Positions 7,529 to 18,290 of a stretch of DNA of 64,000 nt are shown here, one piece after another. Made by a program: the position numbers and the translations under genes. Source of the stretch: Pontibacter sp. Tf4 (GTDB lineage: Bacteria > Bacteroidota > Bacteroidia > Cytophagales > Hymenobacteraceae); the NCBI RefSeq assembly GCF_014212495.1, contig NZ_JACKZC010000010.1, positions 124,001 to 188,000 of the forward strand. Direction: 5' to 3'. Numbering within the stretch: the first letter of the stretch is position 1; each line of letters begins with the position of its first letter. Below the pieces are notes generated by a model. It had not been told where the DNA came from. It saw only the letters and a list, made by a program, of their open reading frames with translations, and searched no databases.

Positions 7529-10500
7529 TTACTTCTCAATCAGCAGTTTGACGGTGCTATTCTCAGACTTACTTTCCAGCCTGATGAAGTACAGGCCTTT
7601 GGCAAGTCCGGTGCCGTTAATCATCACTGTCTGCTGCTCTCCTGCGTCGGCTTTTCCGGTTTTCAGTTCCCGAACCAGCACTCCCCTTTCATCATACAGG
7701 TTCAGTGTATAGTCACCTGCCTCAGCCAGGGTAAAGTTTACGGTACTGAAGTCAGCGGCCGGGTTAGGGTACACGGTTAACCCAGACTGTATTTCCACGT
7801 CAGTGGCCTGCAGCACCGACCTTGATGAGGAAGCATAGGACAGCTCCAGGATCGTGAACCAGTCTTTGCTTGTATAGCTGCCGGCCGGCGAAGTAACTTT
7901 AATTTTTACGTTAGCTGGCAATCTGCCCAGCACTTTAGGAACTATAGCTTCCAGGTTGCCTTTGCCATCGTGCGAGAAAGTCGCGCTGTTTGAGCCGAAG
8001 CTCACTTTGGTTACTGTCGTCAGGTTTGATCCGCTGATCAGTACTTTGGCACCTGCAGCTCCTCTGGTAGGGCTGAACTTTGTTATGACAGGTGCAGCGG
8101 TGGGTTTGGTAACGATAAAGCTGGTGCTGCTCACGGCTGTACCACCGGCGGCGCTGACACTTATTTTACCTGTAGTGGCTCCGGCCGGAACAGTGGCAAC
8201 TATATACGTAGGGCTTAATGCGGCATACACTGCTGCCACGTTATTGAAATACACTGCCTTCACGTCGTTAAAGTTACTTCCGTAGATAGATACCCGTTGA
8301 CCCACATTACCCATAGTTGGTGTAAACCTGGTAATAACAGGTTTTGCTATAGTAACAGGTCTGGTGACTTCTATAGTTACGTTTTGTGTGGCCTGCGCAA
8401 TGCCATCACTCACCTTGAAATTGATCTTATAGCTGCCAGCCTGGTCTGCTCCAGGTTTCCACTGGAATATCCCGGTTACTGCATTCAGCGTAGCACCTGC
8501 TGGCAGTTTATTGGCACTGTAGGTAAGTTTCTGTGCCGGCAGGTCCTTATCGCTTCCGGATAAGGTAAAGCTAAGTGTCTGGCCAACAACGACTTCTTTC
8601 GGACCGATGGCAGCCAGCAAAGGCGCCTGGTTAACCTCGCTCACCTGCACCTGAATGGTTTCTTCGTCTCTCAGGGCTCCGTCCGAAACGCTGATCGTGA
8701 ACGAAAACTTTCCAGGTCCGTGGGCTTCTGATGGCGTCCAGGTGAATACCCCGGTTGCAGGATCTATCTTCGCTTCCGGTACTGTTCCTTCCAACGCATA
8801 CGTGAGCTTGTCGGCTGGCAGGTCTGCATCGGTCGCAGTGGCTTTAAAGGTCAGCAAGTTGCCTTCCGGAGCCGTTTTGTTACCGATTGCAGCTAAAACC
8901 GGCGCCGTGTTCTGTTGGGTTACCGTTACTGTTATGCTTTCGGCATCTGTTAACGCACCATCCGACACTTTAACCGAGAAGGTGTAGCTGCCCGACTGAT
9001 CGGCGGCCGGAGCCCACGAGAAAGCACCCGTTGCACTGTTAATAGTTGCCCCAGCCGGCGCATTGACTAACGAATATACCAAGTTGTTGGCCGGAATATC
9101 CGCATCGGTCGCCCTGGCAGTAAAGGTCAGTGTGTTGGGTTTAACTACTGTTTTAGAACCTATAGCTGCCAGCACTGGTGCCACGTTCACCTCCTCCACT
9201 TTCAGTGTAAAGGATTTCGAATCTGTCAGCGCTCCGTCTGATACCTGCACTGTAAAATTGTAGGTATTGCCATTTCCCTGTGCTTCTGTCGGTGTCCAGC
9301 TGATCAGGCCTGAGGTAGCATTTATTATGGCACCCTCCGGCGCAGCTGTCAGGGAGAAAGTCAGGGTATTGGCCGGCTTGTCCGGGTCGGTGGCAGAAGC
9401 CTGCAAAGTGAAGGCGGTCAGTTCCTGCACTGCAGCCGGCACAGACGCTAAGGTTAACACTGGTGCCGAATTGCCTTCCGTTACGGTTACAGTGATCTCT
9501 TCCGAATCAGAAAGTATTGGCGTGCCGTTATCTGTTACTTTCACCGTAAAGGTGTGCGTGCCATTCTGCTCTTCTGTCGGTGTCCAGGCAAAGGCGCCGC
9601 TTTCAGGGTTGATTGCGGCACCGGTCGGCGCACCCACCAGACTATAGCTCAGTCGGTTGGCCGGCACATCCGCATCGGTGGCAGACGCTGTAAATGTAAG
9701 CACGCTTCCTTCTGCTACTGTTTTATTGTTGATAGCTGCTAAAACAGGAGCCCGGTTCACTTCAGTAACAGTTACCTTAACGATAGCTTCATCAGTTAAG
9801 CTTCCGTCCGATACTTTTACCTTGATACTGTGTTCTCCGTCCTGGTTTTCGGCAGGTGTCCAGGTGAAGGCGCCATTGGCTGTAATGGCTGCACCTGTTG
9901 GCGCATTCTCCAGCGTAAATATCAGGATATTACCTTCGTCCGCATCTGTAGCACTCGCCTGGAAACTAAGCTGGCTGCCTTCTGCTATCGTCTTATCGGC
10001 TATAGTTGCCAGCACTGGTGCCCGGTTAGCCGGTTTGCTGATGGTTAGCCTGAACTCATCGCTTGCAGATCCGCCTTTACCATCTGCTGCTGTAACGCTG
10101 ATGTCCAGGGCAGCAGGGCTGTCGGTTGGCGGCGTGCCGCTGAAGGCAGTTCCGGTAAAGCTTAACCAGGCAGGCAGCGCCTCGTTATTCGCCATTTTAG
10201 CGGTGTAAGTCAGGGCGTCCTTATCTGCATCCGAGAAAGTATTGTCCGGCAAACTATAGCTGAACTGAGTACCGATAACAGCCTGCTGGTCCGGGATAGG
10301 GTTGCTTACAACAGGAGCCGCGTTAACCGGAGGAGCTGCAGAAACCGATACTGCGACCAGCGCAGATGTTGTGCTACCGCCTGTTTTATCAGTGGCGATA
10401 GCTTTTAAACTATAAGTGCCTGCCCCTACACCTGTCCACGCATAAGACCAGGTCTTGTCTGCATTCAGGGTAGCATCTCCTATCTTCGTGGTGCCGTTAT

Positions 10501-13500
10501 AAAATTCTACCTTATCAATTTCACCGTCAGCATCTGTGGCCGAAGCTGTTATGGCTATAGTTGCCGGCGCTGTATAGGTTGCACCATCCGCGGGAGCCGT
10601 GATGCTTACTACTGGCAGTTTGTTCTCAGGCGCATTCACTGTGATACTCACCACTTCCGAAGTTGTAACTGCATCCTTGTTGTCGGTGGCTTTGGCAGTT
10701 AAACTATAGGTGCCCGTTGCCACGTTGTTCCAGGTGTAGGCCCATTTGCCATCAGCAAGTACGCCATCCCCTATTTTATTTTCACCACTATAGAATGCCA
10801 CTGATTTTACTTCGCCGTCAGCATCTGCAGCAGTGGCGGCTATAGTTACAGAAGCCGGCGCTGTGAAGGTGGCATTATTGGCCGGCGCTATAATAGCTAT
10901 AGTTGGTGCCGTATTGGCAGGAGTTGCTATGGTTGTATTAAACACCACATCTACCCAGTAATTGGATGCCTTGTAACTGTTTGTAGGGAATGCAGGGACG
11001 CCCGATACGGCATACACCCCGTTACCACCACTTTCAGCACTCGACAACACCCGCAGCGGATTACGGTCTATCGTGCGGCCAAAAGCTGAGTTGCTAGCTG
11101 AATAGGTACCGTTACTGCTGTGGTACGAGATGATATAGGTTGTGCCAGCTTTAACCTCAACCGGGGTAGTGAAGGCAGCTTCCTGCCAGCCTGTGGCTGT
11201 TTCGTTGGCAAACGTTACACCTGCCAGCAAGGCACCAGTGCTGCTATACAGTTGCCCCGTGTGTGTACCTGTGTTCTGACTATGTTTGTAAAACCGCACG
11301 CCGGTCACATAGCCGTCGACAGCCGACGTGAATTTCATACCCAACTGTATACCGCCGTTCTCTGTAAACAACGAATCGTTTGGTACATCGCCGGTATTGA
11401 AAACGGTGCACGGACATACAGCTTTTACTGTAACTATAGTTGCCTCCGAAACCGTGATCGCACCGGCATTATCTGTCGCTTTTGCTGTTAAACTATAGTT
11501 TCCGGCCGAAACGTTGCTCCAACTATAGTTCCAGCCATCTGTGCCATCAGTATCGGTGCCCAGGCTTTTGGTGCCGTTAAAGAACTCTACCTGTTGCACA
11601 GTTCCATCTGTATCCGTAGCATTGGCGGTGATGGCTATAGTGGCAGGTGCCTGAAGCTGCGTATTGTTGACCGGTGAGGTTATCGTTACTGCTGGCGGCG
11701 TGTTGCCTGCCGGGACTGTTGTGTTAAATACTACATCCACAAAATAGCTTGCTTCGTTAAAGCTCACGGTCGGGAAAGTGGCTGTGCTGGTGTATTTAAA
11801 CAGACCGTTACCCGCATCTGTTGTGCTGGCCGGCGCTATCAATGGAGTTCTGACTACATCTGTCACAAACGCATCTCCTTTTGCAGAATAATAACCTGCA
11901 CTACTAAAATAAGAGATCACATACACAGTGTTTGCCTTGATAGCTACCGGATTAGCAAAGGTAGCCTCCTGCCAGCCTGCTGCTGTTTCGTTCTGAAAGG
12001 TTACCTCGGCGAGTGCTGTACCTCCAGTGCTGTTATACAACTGGCCGATATGCGTACCGCTGTTACCTTCCTGCTTGTAGAACCGCACACCTGTTACGTA
12101 ACCATCCACGGTAGCTTTAAAGCGCATGCCCAATTGTATACCGTTTGCTCCTTCCGGATCTCGTTGTAAAACTAATGCCGGCGCATCGGTTGGCTGAAAA
12201 ATACTGCAAGGGCAGGCAATGGCTCCTGGTTCACCTATTGTTACCTGCAGGGTAACCGGCGCGCTCATGTTTCCTGAATCGTCGAAGGAGCGGCTTTGTA
12301 TAGTTGCCGGGCCCTGTGTAGTCGGTGTCCAGGCAAAAGTCCAGTTGGTTGTACCGGTCGCGGTTTTCCAGGTAGTACCGCCGTCTGTAGAGATTTCCAC
12401 ACCTGCTACCGTGGCAGCATCTGTAGCCGTACCACTCAGGATAACTTCTTTGCCGGCAGGCAGGGTAGCATTGTTTGCAGGACTGGTGAAGACGGTTATC
12501 GGTGCCTGGGTGTCGGTTGAAGCGGTGGCCGGAACCAGGCCAGACTGCAGGCTGGCTGGCTGCACGCCCATATCGGCAAACAGGTTAACAGTTGCCTGCT
12601 GCATATCCGGGCTGGCCGCTGCACTGCCACGGTCGTGGTTGCTATCCAGGCCCCAGGACCACTGCACGGTGCCTGCCCCGAAAACCCACGCGCCACTGCT
12701 GTGCCTGTAAAGCGACAGGTGATGTACTTTACCGTCAACTATAGTTTTGGAAAGTATAATTCTGCCCTTCGGATAGGTGGCCCGGTACTGTTCCTGTTCC
12801 GGGTTCCATTCGTACCCGATGGTGCCCTGGGTCAGGGTAGCAGACTGGCCGTTACCCAGCGAGGCTATCGATGTGTTGCGCCAGAAACGCAGGTTCTTAT
12901 AATCACTCGGCACCTGGATCGGAGCTGTATTTTCGGCCCAGCTTATCTGGCCGCTCAGCTCATTTTCAGGGTTACATGCCAGCGGGTCTCCGGCTTTGTA
13001 CTCGCATCCGGTACGCCATAATCCGGTCCATTCCGAGCTTGGGTCGCATTTACCGTTGCAGGTATTCTCGCCGGCTGCGCCCTCTTTGTAACACACCAGC
13101 GTACGATGCGATACACCGTTGCCGTCGATACTGTTCTCCCAGCGGGTTTTCCAGTATACTTCGTTGCCACTGAAGAAAGCGAGATTGGTGCCGGAATTAC
13201 GTGCATTTGTGACGTGCGTACGCTGTGCTCCGGACCAGTATTCGTCGTGGCCTACTGATAGAAAGACCCTGTGGTTGGCAATAAGATTTCCGCGTCGGTC
13301 GCTGTCTACGTTGGTAGTATAGGTAACATTATAGCCGTTTGCTTCCAGCCAGCGGATCATCGGATACTCGGCATTGAACAGCCAATCCTCTTCGGCGCCA
13401 CCGCCTCCCCCTCCATCACGGGTCACAAACGGACGGTTATAGCTCACTTTTACTGCTTTTCCGCCCGCACCGGTATACAGGCTTCGGCCGTTATTGTTAT

Positions 13501-16500
13501 CACCATACACATTATAGGCCTGCCAGGTAGCATCCGAGGTCTGGAAAAGCAGATCGGACGTACTCGCATCGTCTCTTACGATGAACACAATATGGCTCGA
13601 GCCACCACCAGTCTTAGTCAGTTTTGCAATATAAATCCCTGAAACAGCATCAGCAGGAATTGCCCAGCTGGCAGACTCGCTCCAGTTTCCGCAATCGAGC
13701 AGGCCGGTTGCGGAGTTAGTGATACAGGCTGGCTGCGTTTGCGGCAAGGTGGCAGTTACGGTAGCATTGCCCTTAAATCTGGCACCATTGCCCTGGTAAT
13801 AGCCAAGCCGGTAAATCTTTATTGTATAGGCGCTGGCATCTGTCTTGATCTTGAACCGCGCGGTCTCCCCCCGGTTATAGCTTATATCGGTGGCAAAACC
13901 CTGTATGGTCCGGTCACCGGCACCTGATATCTGCCACTCTGCTTCCGGATTACCAGGCAATTCATTCTCGGCTTTTATGCTGACCGGGCTGCCAGGTGTG
14001 GTTGTGCCGGTCACTTGTACGGTTACAGCATTGGAAGTAGTGGTTTTGTTGTCGCTGGTGATCGCCTTTGCTATTAGCTGATAAGTTCCTGTCATCACAT
14101 TGGTCCAGGTATAGGAATACGGGCTTTCAAGGTCCTCGCCAAGCAGAGTTGTACCATTGTAAAATTCTACCTTCGCTATTGTACCACCTGAAACAGCGGC
14201 ATTTGCAGCGATGGTTATAGTAGCCGGCGCTGTAAAAGAGGCATTAGCTGCCGGAGACGTGATGGCTATAGTTGGAGATGTGTTACCGGGCTCAGTCGTT
14301 GCGGTAGTGAAAACGGCATCTACCCAATAGTTAGCCTTTCTGCCAGCATTTACCGGCAAGGCTGGGCTTGCTGTATATAAATAAACGCCATTAGCGCCTT
14401 CTGCTCCATCTGCAAGTGCCAGTAAGGGTGTTTTGTCTACCTGGCTTGTAAAGTAGTCGTTCGTAGCCGAATAATATCCCGAGCCACTATGGTAAGAAAT
14501 AACATAAGTTGTGCCGGCTGTAACGGCTACAGGTTCAGCAAAACTGGCTTCCTGCCAACCGGACTCTGTTTCGTTTTTAAATTCTACTTGTGCCAGCCGG
14601 GTGCCGGTGCTGCTGTAAAGTTCGCCCGTATGGGTGCCTGTATTTCCGGCCTGTTTGTAAAAGCGAACGCCTGTTACAGACCCGTTTACAGTAGCCTTAA
14701 ATTTCATACCCAGTTGTATGCCGGTTGTGTTATCCCGGAAAAGCTGTGCTGTAGGTGCCGGACCTTCTGTAGAACTGAAAACGGTGCAGGGACAGGTGGC
14801 AGCTACCGTTATCGTTACCGGCTCCGAGGTGGTGACAGCGCCTTCGTTATCTGTAGCTTTGGCGGTTAAACTATAGGAACCTGCTGCCACATTGCTCCAG
14901 TTATAGGTGTAAGGAGCAGTCAGGGCTTCGCCTAAGCGCTGGGTGCCGTTAAAGAACTCTACTTTGGCAACAGAGCCTCCTGCATCAGACGCTTCGGCAG
15001 TAATGGTAACAGAAGCAGGAGCCTGCAGTTTGGTACCGCTTACCGGCGCTGTAATGGCAACACTTGGTGCCTGGTTTGGCAACGCATTCTTGTCATAGGT
15101 AGCTACATAGGTTCCTGAGTTGATGTTGAAAATGGCGTACTCTACGCCTTTTATAGTTTCTGTGCGGTAACCAACAGCAGCGCCATTGGTTGTCAGGCTG
15201 ACCAGTTTGCCGGTGCGCTCTGTCATGGGTAGCATGCCTTCAATATTCCGTGCGCCGCTGGCTATGCTGGCTGTAAAGTTCAGCGTATTTCCACTCCAGG
15301 TCATGCTATTGAAAGAAGAACCATTGCGACCCTCCAGCCAGGTAAGTAATTGCTTTGATGAAATTACCGGAACATTACGGGCTTTAGCGGCAGCAATGAT
15401 CGCATCCGAGCCTTCGGAAGTGATGTTGTCGGTGTGCATGTTTGCGCAGAAAGTGCCATAATAGCCGGGCGCACCAATTGCATTATCAAGCAGCTGTGAG
15501 ATATGTTTACTGTAGCTAATTCCGGATTCGTCGGTCATCTGGGTAGTTACCTGGTAACAGTTTATCGTTTGGCCGTTCATGCTGGCAAACCGCATCGGCA
15601 TACCAGACCCGGTAAACAATCCTGGTCTGTCCTGTAGCCAGGCTTCCGGCCAGTAATAGTAATTTGCGTCAAGCCGTATGTTATTATTTGCTTCAATCTT
15701 TGGTTGCGAATCCCAGTCGCTCCAGGCAATGCAGTGGGTGCGGTTAGTAGCCGGTGCTGCCAGGCTTGTATACTTTGCCTTGAAATCGCCTAACTGGTCT
15801 GCATAGAACTGGGTTAATGACGAGCTGGTATAGTTGCCGCAATTGGTGTTCAGGTGCAATGCAATTTCAAAACCCTGGTCTTCCAGCGCCTTGGCTTCCG
15901 CATTAGTTATAGGCGTACCCGGGTAAATATACGATGTACCCCTTATGGCTTTCCAGTCTGCTACCGCTTCTGTACTGTTATCATCGCTTAGCTTCAGGTA
16001 TTGTTCAAAGCGGCCTTTAGTGCCTCCGTTTCCGTGGTCGTCCCCTGTCATCACTACAGCAGCTTTCAGGCCTCTTGGCAGGTACCAAAAACGGGGCAAG
16101 GGCTTTTCAGAATTCTGCAGGATGATATTGGCGAGCAAACGCTGCTGCTCATCAGCCTGCGGAATGGCTACTTTATTCAGGTCTACCCAATCCGGGTAAA
16201 ACAGATCGTTGGCACGTATCGGTCCTGACTGGCCATCCCGTTCCTGCCCTGCCCACTCCGGATTTCCCTGGCGTAAATACACCACAGACTTAGCCAGGTC
16301 ATACGTAAAGGCCACGGCTTTCCCTCCTAAAGTGCCTACAGAATGCGTGGTTACGGCCGGATAGTTGGTGGAAGTAGAAGCCCCGGAATATAAGGTTGCG
16401 ATAGCTGTCGCGCCGTTTAAGGTGTACAGATCGGAGGAGCCTTTGTACTGGATAGTCTGATTGACGATACCTTTACCAGGACCAGAAGAAGTATTTACCA

Positions 16501-17089
16501 GTAAGTAACTGTTAGCCATGGTGCCCCCGTTCGGACTAAGTCCTAAAAGCGGTGCCAGTTTTGCATCGGGGCTCAATGCAACCAGCGTGCCACCTTCATT
16601 GGTCCAGTTGGTCAGTACGTTCACCTGCGCATCAGGTAAGGCAATATCTCCAACTATAACAGCCTCATAGTTGGCAAGCAGATCAGCGGTAACTTCTGAA
16701 ATATCTGCAACCCTGAACCCGTTAAAACCTTCTGCTGTCAGGATCTCAGCGGTATACTGGCTAAACGGGTTGGCAGCTGATGTTACCAGCAGGATCGAGC
16801 CATCGGCAACGGCGGCCGGAGCAGCTGCACTGGCTACATCCGCTGTTATAAACGCCGAAAGGTTAGGACGAACCTTGCTATTTTCAGGGGCAACATGCCC
16901 TTTTCCTGGTAGTGCTGCTTGTTTTTGTTTACCAGGTGTAACAGTTGGTATAATCAGTTCAGCGAGCACAGCCGCCCTCGGGATCAGTAACTGTAACTGG
17001 GCAAATGTGCCGTAAAACAGGAACAGTAAAGGAATCAGCGTTAAAAGAATCCGTTTCCAGGAAGATGTTAAAGTAATTTTCGTGTACAT
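7529..17089 (-). CDS. Giant multidomain T9SS surface protein (DMFase-like, DUF4082 x3, Ig/cadherin-like, IPT/TIG)
   Basis: 3186 residues in one open frame. In order (approximate residues): signal/hydrophobic segment 14-31; alpha/beta ThuA-like domain 90-330; polysaccharide-deacetylase-like segment with GDDHGNGG near 348 and EIALHLNTNCGNY near 408; Ig-like 670-757; DUF4082 765-930; Ig 933-1027; region like the N,N-dimethylformamidase large subunit 1033-1515 (LSVGHDEYWSGAQR, FFSGNEVYWKTRW); Ig 1530-1616; DUF4082 1626-1790; Ig 1796-1888; DUF4082 1890-2055; two Ig; one dystroglycan/cadherin-like and six cadherin-like (APVLAAIGxKT) repeats 2260-2910; two IPT/TIG 2915-3085; T9SS sorting domain 3105-3186. 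Inference: a surface-displayed hydrolase or adhesin acting on polymer. Catalysis is not shown. At least 19 CTATAG palindromes lie inside the frame. Confidence 0.85.
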   Translation of the reverse strand: MYTKITLTSSWKRILLTLIPLLFLFYGTFAQLQLLIPRAAVLAELIIPTVTPGKQKQAALPGKGHVAPENSKVRPNLSAFITADVASAAAPAAVADGSILLVTSAANPFSQYTAEILTAEGFNGFRVADISEVTADLLANYEAVIVGDIALPDAQVNVLTNWTNEGGTLVALSPDAKLAPLLGLSPNGGTMANSYLLVNTSSGPGKGIVNQTIQYKGSSDLYTLNGATAIATLYSGASTSTNYPAVTTHSVGTLGGKAVAFTYDLAKSVVYLRQGNPEWAGQERDGQSGPIRANDLFYPDWVDLNKVAIPQADEQQRLLANIILQNSEKPLPRFWYLPRGLKAAVVMTGDDHGNGGTKGRFEQYLKLSDDNSTEAVADWKAIRGTSYIYPGTPITNAEAKALEDQGFEIALHLNTNCGNYTSSSLTQFYADQLGDFKAKYTSLAAPATNRTHCIAWSDWDSQPKIEANNNIRLDANYYYWPEAWLQDRPGLFTGSGMPMRFASMNGQTINCYQVTTQMTDESGISYSKHISQLLDNAIGAPGYYGTFCANMHTDNITSEGSDAIIAAAKARNVPVISSKQLLTWLEGRNGSSFNSMTWSGNTLNFTASIASGARNIEGMLPMTERTGKLVSLTTNGAAVGYRTETIKGVEYAIFNINSGTYVATYDKNALPNQAPSVAITAPVSGTKLQAPASVTITAEASDAGGSVAKVEFFNGTQRLGEALTAPYTYNWSNVAAGSYSLTAKATDNEGAVTTSEPVTITVAATCPCTVFSSTEGPAPTAQLFRDNTTGIQLGMKFKATVNGSVTGVRFYKQAGNTGTHTGELYSSTGTRLAQVEFKNETESGWQEASFAEPVAVTAGTTYVISYHSGSGYYSATNDYFTSQVDKTPLLALADGAEGANGVYLYTASPALPVNAGRKANYWVDAVFTTATTEPGNTSPTIAITSPAANASFTAPATITIAANAAVSGGTIAKVEFYNGTTLLGEDLESPYSYTWTNVMTGTYQLIAKAITSDNKTTTSNAVTVQVTGTTTPGSPVSIKAENELPGNPEAEWQISGAGDRTIQGFATDISYNRGETARFKIKTDASAYTIKIYRLGYYQGNGARFKGNATVTATLPQTQPACITNSATGLLDCGNWSESASWAIPADAVSGIYIAKLTKTGGGSSHIVFIVRDDASTSDLLFQTSDATWQAYNVYGDNNNGRSLYTGAGGKAVKVSYNRPFVTRDGGGGGGAEEDWLFNAEYPMIRWLEANGYNVTYTTNVDSDRRGNLIANHRVFLSVGHDEYWSGAQRTHVTNARNSGTNLAFFSGNEVYWKTRWENSIDGNGVSHRTLVCYKEGAAGENTCNGKCDPSSEWTGLWRTGCEYKAGDPLACNPENELSGQISWAENTAPIQVPSDYKNLRFWRNTSIASLGNGQSATLTQGTIGYEWNPEQEQYRATYPKGRIILSKTIVDGKVHHLSLYRHSSGAWVFGAGTVQWSWGLDSNHDRGSAAASPDMQQATVNLFADMGVQPASLQSGLVPATASTDTQAPITVFTSPANNATLPAGKEVILSGTATDAATVAGVEISTDGGTTWKTATGTTNWTFAWTPTTQGPATIQSRSFDDSGNMSAPVTLQVTIGEPGAIACPCSIFQPTDAPALVLQRDPEGANGIQLGMRFKATVDGYVTGVRFYKQEGNSGTHIGQLYNSTGGTALAEVTFQNETAAGWQEATFANPVAIKANTVYVISYFSSAGYYSAKGDAFVTDVVRTPLIAPASTTDAGNGLFKYTSTATFPTVSFNEASYFVDVVFNTTVPAGNTPPAVTITSPVNNTQLQAPATIAITANATDTDGTVQQVEFFNGTKSLGTDTDGTDGWNYSWSNVSAGNYSLTAKATDNAGAITVSEATIVTVKAVCPCTVFNTGDVPNDSLFTENGGIQLGMKFTSAVDGYVTGVRFYKHSQNTGTHTGQLYSSTGALLAGVTFANETATGWQEAAFTTPVEVKAGTTYIISYHSSNGTYSASNSAFGRTIDRNPLRVLSSAESGGNGVYAVSGVPAFPTNSYKASNYWVDVVFNTTIATPANTAPTIAIIAPANNATFTAPASVTIAATAADADGEVKSVAFYSGENKIGDGVLADGKWAYTWNNVATGTYSLTAKATDNKDAVTTSEVVSITVNAPENKLPVVSITAPADGATYTAPATIAITASATDADGEIDKVEFYNGTTKIGDATLNADKTWSYAWTGVGAGTYSLKAIATDKTGGSTTSALVAVSVSAAPPVNAAPVVSNPIPDQQAVIGTQFSYSLPDNTFSDADKDALTYTAKMANNEALPAWLSFTGTAFSGTPPTDSPAALDISVTAADGKGGSASDEFRLTISKPANRAPVLATIADKTIAEGSQLSFQASATDADEGNILIFTLENAPTGAAITANGAFTWTPAENQDGEHSIKVKVSDGSLTDEAIVKVTVTEVNRAPVLAAINNKTVAEGSVLTFTASATDADVPANRLSYSLVGAPTGAAINPESGAFAWTPTEEQNGTHTFTVKVTDNGTPILSDSEEITVTVTEGNSAPVLTLASVPAAVQELTAFTLQASATDPDKPANTLTFSLTAAPEGAIINATSGLISWTPTEAQGNGNTYNFTVQVSDGALTDSKSFTLKVEEVNVAPVLAAIGSKTVVKPNTLTFTARATDADIPANNLVYSLVNAPAGATINSATGAFSWAPAADQSGSYTFSVKVSDGALTDAESITVTVTQQNTAPVLAAIGNKTAPEGNLLTFKATATDADLPADKLTYALEGTVPEAKIDPATGVFTWTPSEAHGPGKFSFTISVSDGALRDEETIQVQVSEVNQAPLLAAIGPKEVVVGQTLSFTLSGSDKDLPAQKLTYSANKLPAGATLNAVTGIFQWKPGADQAGSYKINFKVSDGIAQATQNVTIEVTRPVTIAKPVITRFTPTMGNVGQRVSIYGSNFNDVKAVYFNNVAAVYAALSPTYIVATVPAGATTGKISVSAAGGTAVSSTSFIVTKPTAAPVITKFSPTRGAAGAKVLISGSNLTTVTKVSFGSNSATFSHDGKGNLEAIVPKVLGRLPANVKIKVTSPAGSYTSKDWFTILELSYASSSRSVLQATDVEIQSGLTVYPNPAADFSTVNFTLAEAGDYTLNLYDERGVLVRELKTGKADAGEQQTVMINGTGLAKGLYFIRLESKSENSTVKLLIEK

Positions 17090-17764
17090 CGTTCTGATTG
17101 GTTTGGGTGACCAGGGTTAAAGCAAGCCATAAGTACACTTAGCAGATTGCCAAGCAAAAGTGTGTAGCATCCTGCACCAACCGGACGGTTGGATACAATT
17201 GTTTAAACTGAAAAGGGGTATGGTATTAACTTACCTGTTTATGCAGGACATGTAGTTGAGGTGTTGCAGTATCATTTGTGTACAACCTCTGGAGTATAAG
17301 GCAAACTGTCCATAATATAGTAGAATTATATATATTTTATCAATATTTATTATAATATTTTTTATAATGACAGCATACGGGCATCTCCAGACACAGATTA
17401 CATGCCGGCACAATTTGATGTTGAACAGCCTCTATTGTTTGATGAAAGCCCGACTTTTATGAGTTAAGATTCTACCTCGCCTTTACCCAAGATTCGGACC
17501 TTTTACACATTGCCTGAAACAGCCCTACGTATTTAAACGGAGCCTTTACGTAGTAAACAGAATGTCCGGTTTATGCAACCAGCACGTAGCTACCGCTCCT
17601 TTTTTGCTGACCTGCCACCAATTCCTTAACTTAGCCAACTGCAACCTCCACCTGATTTAAGATCCGGGATCACGTGTATCTTGTCTGAATACCTTCTAAC
17701 TTTGATCCCGAATTAGCATTTGTGCCGGGTTGCAGCAAACCCTGGTTATTTACCCTGTATCATC
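17090..17764. other. 675-bp intergenic region, AT-rich core
   Basis: It separates the giant gene (minus) from the Rrf2 gene (plus). Bases 17315-17375 are almost pure A/T. Apart from the candidate promoter at 17697-17704, no conserved RNA, ORF or repeat was recognised. It contains few or no CTATAG motifs, unlike other gaps. Confidence 0.6.
17697..17704 (+). promoter_or_regulatory. Candidate -7 box (TAACTTTG) upstream of the Rrf2 gene
   Basis: TAACTTTG fits TAnnTTTG exactly, 60 bp before the ATG at 17765. A TTG at 17681 is closer than the usual -33 spacing, so only the -7 element is supported. Confidence 0.4.
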
Positions 17765-18181
17765 ATGTTGTCGAAAAAGACAAAATACGCGTTCCATGCC
17801 CTGAGCTACCTGGCCGAAAACCAGCACAAGGGCGCTATCCTTATCCAGGAGATCGCATCCAGTAAAAAGATTTCCCAGAAGTTTCTGGAGAGCATTCTGC
17901 TGGATCTGAAAAAAGCGGGCATACTGGGCAGTAAAAAAGGCAAAGGCGGCGGCTACTACCTGTTAAAGCAGCCCGAAGAAATTACCCTTGCCCGGGTAAT
18001 CCGGTTACTGAACGGACCCATTGCCTGGCTCCCCTGTGTAAGCCTTAACTTTTATGAGAAATGCTCTGATTGCGTAAGCGAGGCCACCTGCAACATGCAC
18101 CTGATCATGTGCCAGGTACGCGACCAGACGCTGAGTGTGGTTGAAAATAAAACGGTGCGCGACCTGATAAGCTCAAATTAA
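17765..18181 (+). CDS. Rrf2-family regulator with cysteine cluster
   Basis: 138 residues from the ATG at 17765; the frame is open 15 codons further upstream but homologues begin near MLSKKTKYAFHAL. A winged helix-turn-helix occupies residues 1-75 (ISQKFLESILLDLKKAGIL, then KKGKGGGYYL). C91, C100, C103, C109 and C116 make a cysteine-rich segment like that of Fe-S-sensing Rrf2 proteins (IscR, NsrR), though spacing differs from IscR. It stands 110 bp before the sulfate-assimilation genes in the same direction, so it most likely controls them in response to sulfur or Fe-S status, as CymR and related Rrf2 proteins do elsewhere. That role is inference. Confidence 0.87.
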   Translation: MLSKKTKYAFHALSYLAENQHKGAILIQEIASSKKISQKFLESILLDLKKAGILGSKKGKGGGYYLLKQPEEITLARVIRLLNGPIAWLPCVSLNFYEKCSDCVSEATCNMHLIMCQVRDQTLSVVENKTVRDLISSN

Positions 18182-18228
18182 CTGGTTACCAGCCGGTTAA
18201 AATTAAAAATAGCAGATATTCTGTTTTT

Positions 18229-18273
18229 TTTGCCCTATTACTCTACTAAGTATATAGACTTTGTGTATTTTTG
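18229..18273 (+). promoter_or_regulatory. Candidate promoter of the sulfate-assimilation operon
   Basis: TTTG at 18229-18232 is followed 20 bases later by TATAGACTTTG (an imperfect -7 box); a perfect TATTTTTG lies at 18266-18273. Either could start transcription of the DUF2061-cysHDN genes. It may be the site where the Rrf2 protein acts. Confidence 0.35.
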
Positions 18274-18290
18274 GGCATCAAAACAGAGCT

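Noticed and set aside
17231-17413. Possible small protein in the AT-rich gap
   Set aside because: Composition is extreme A/T and there is no recognisable start context or domain.
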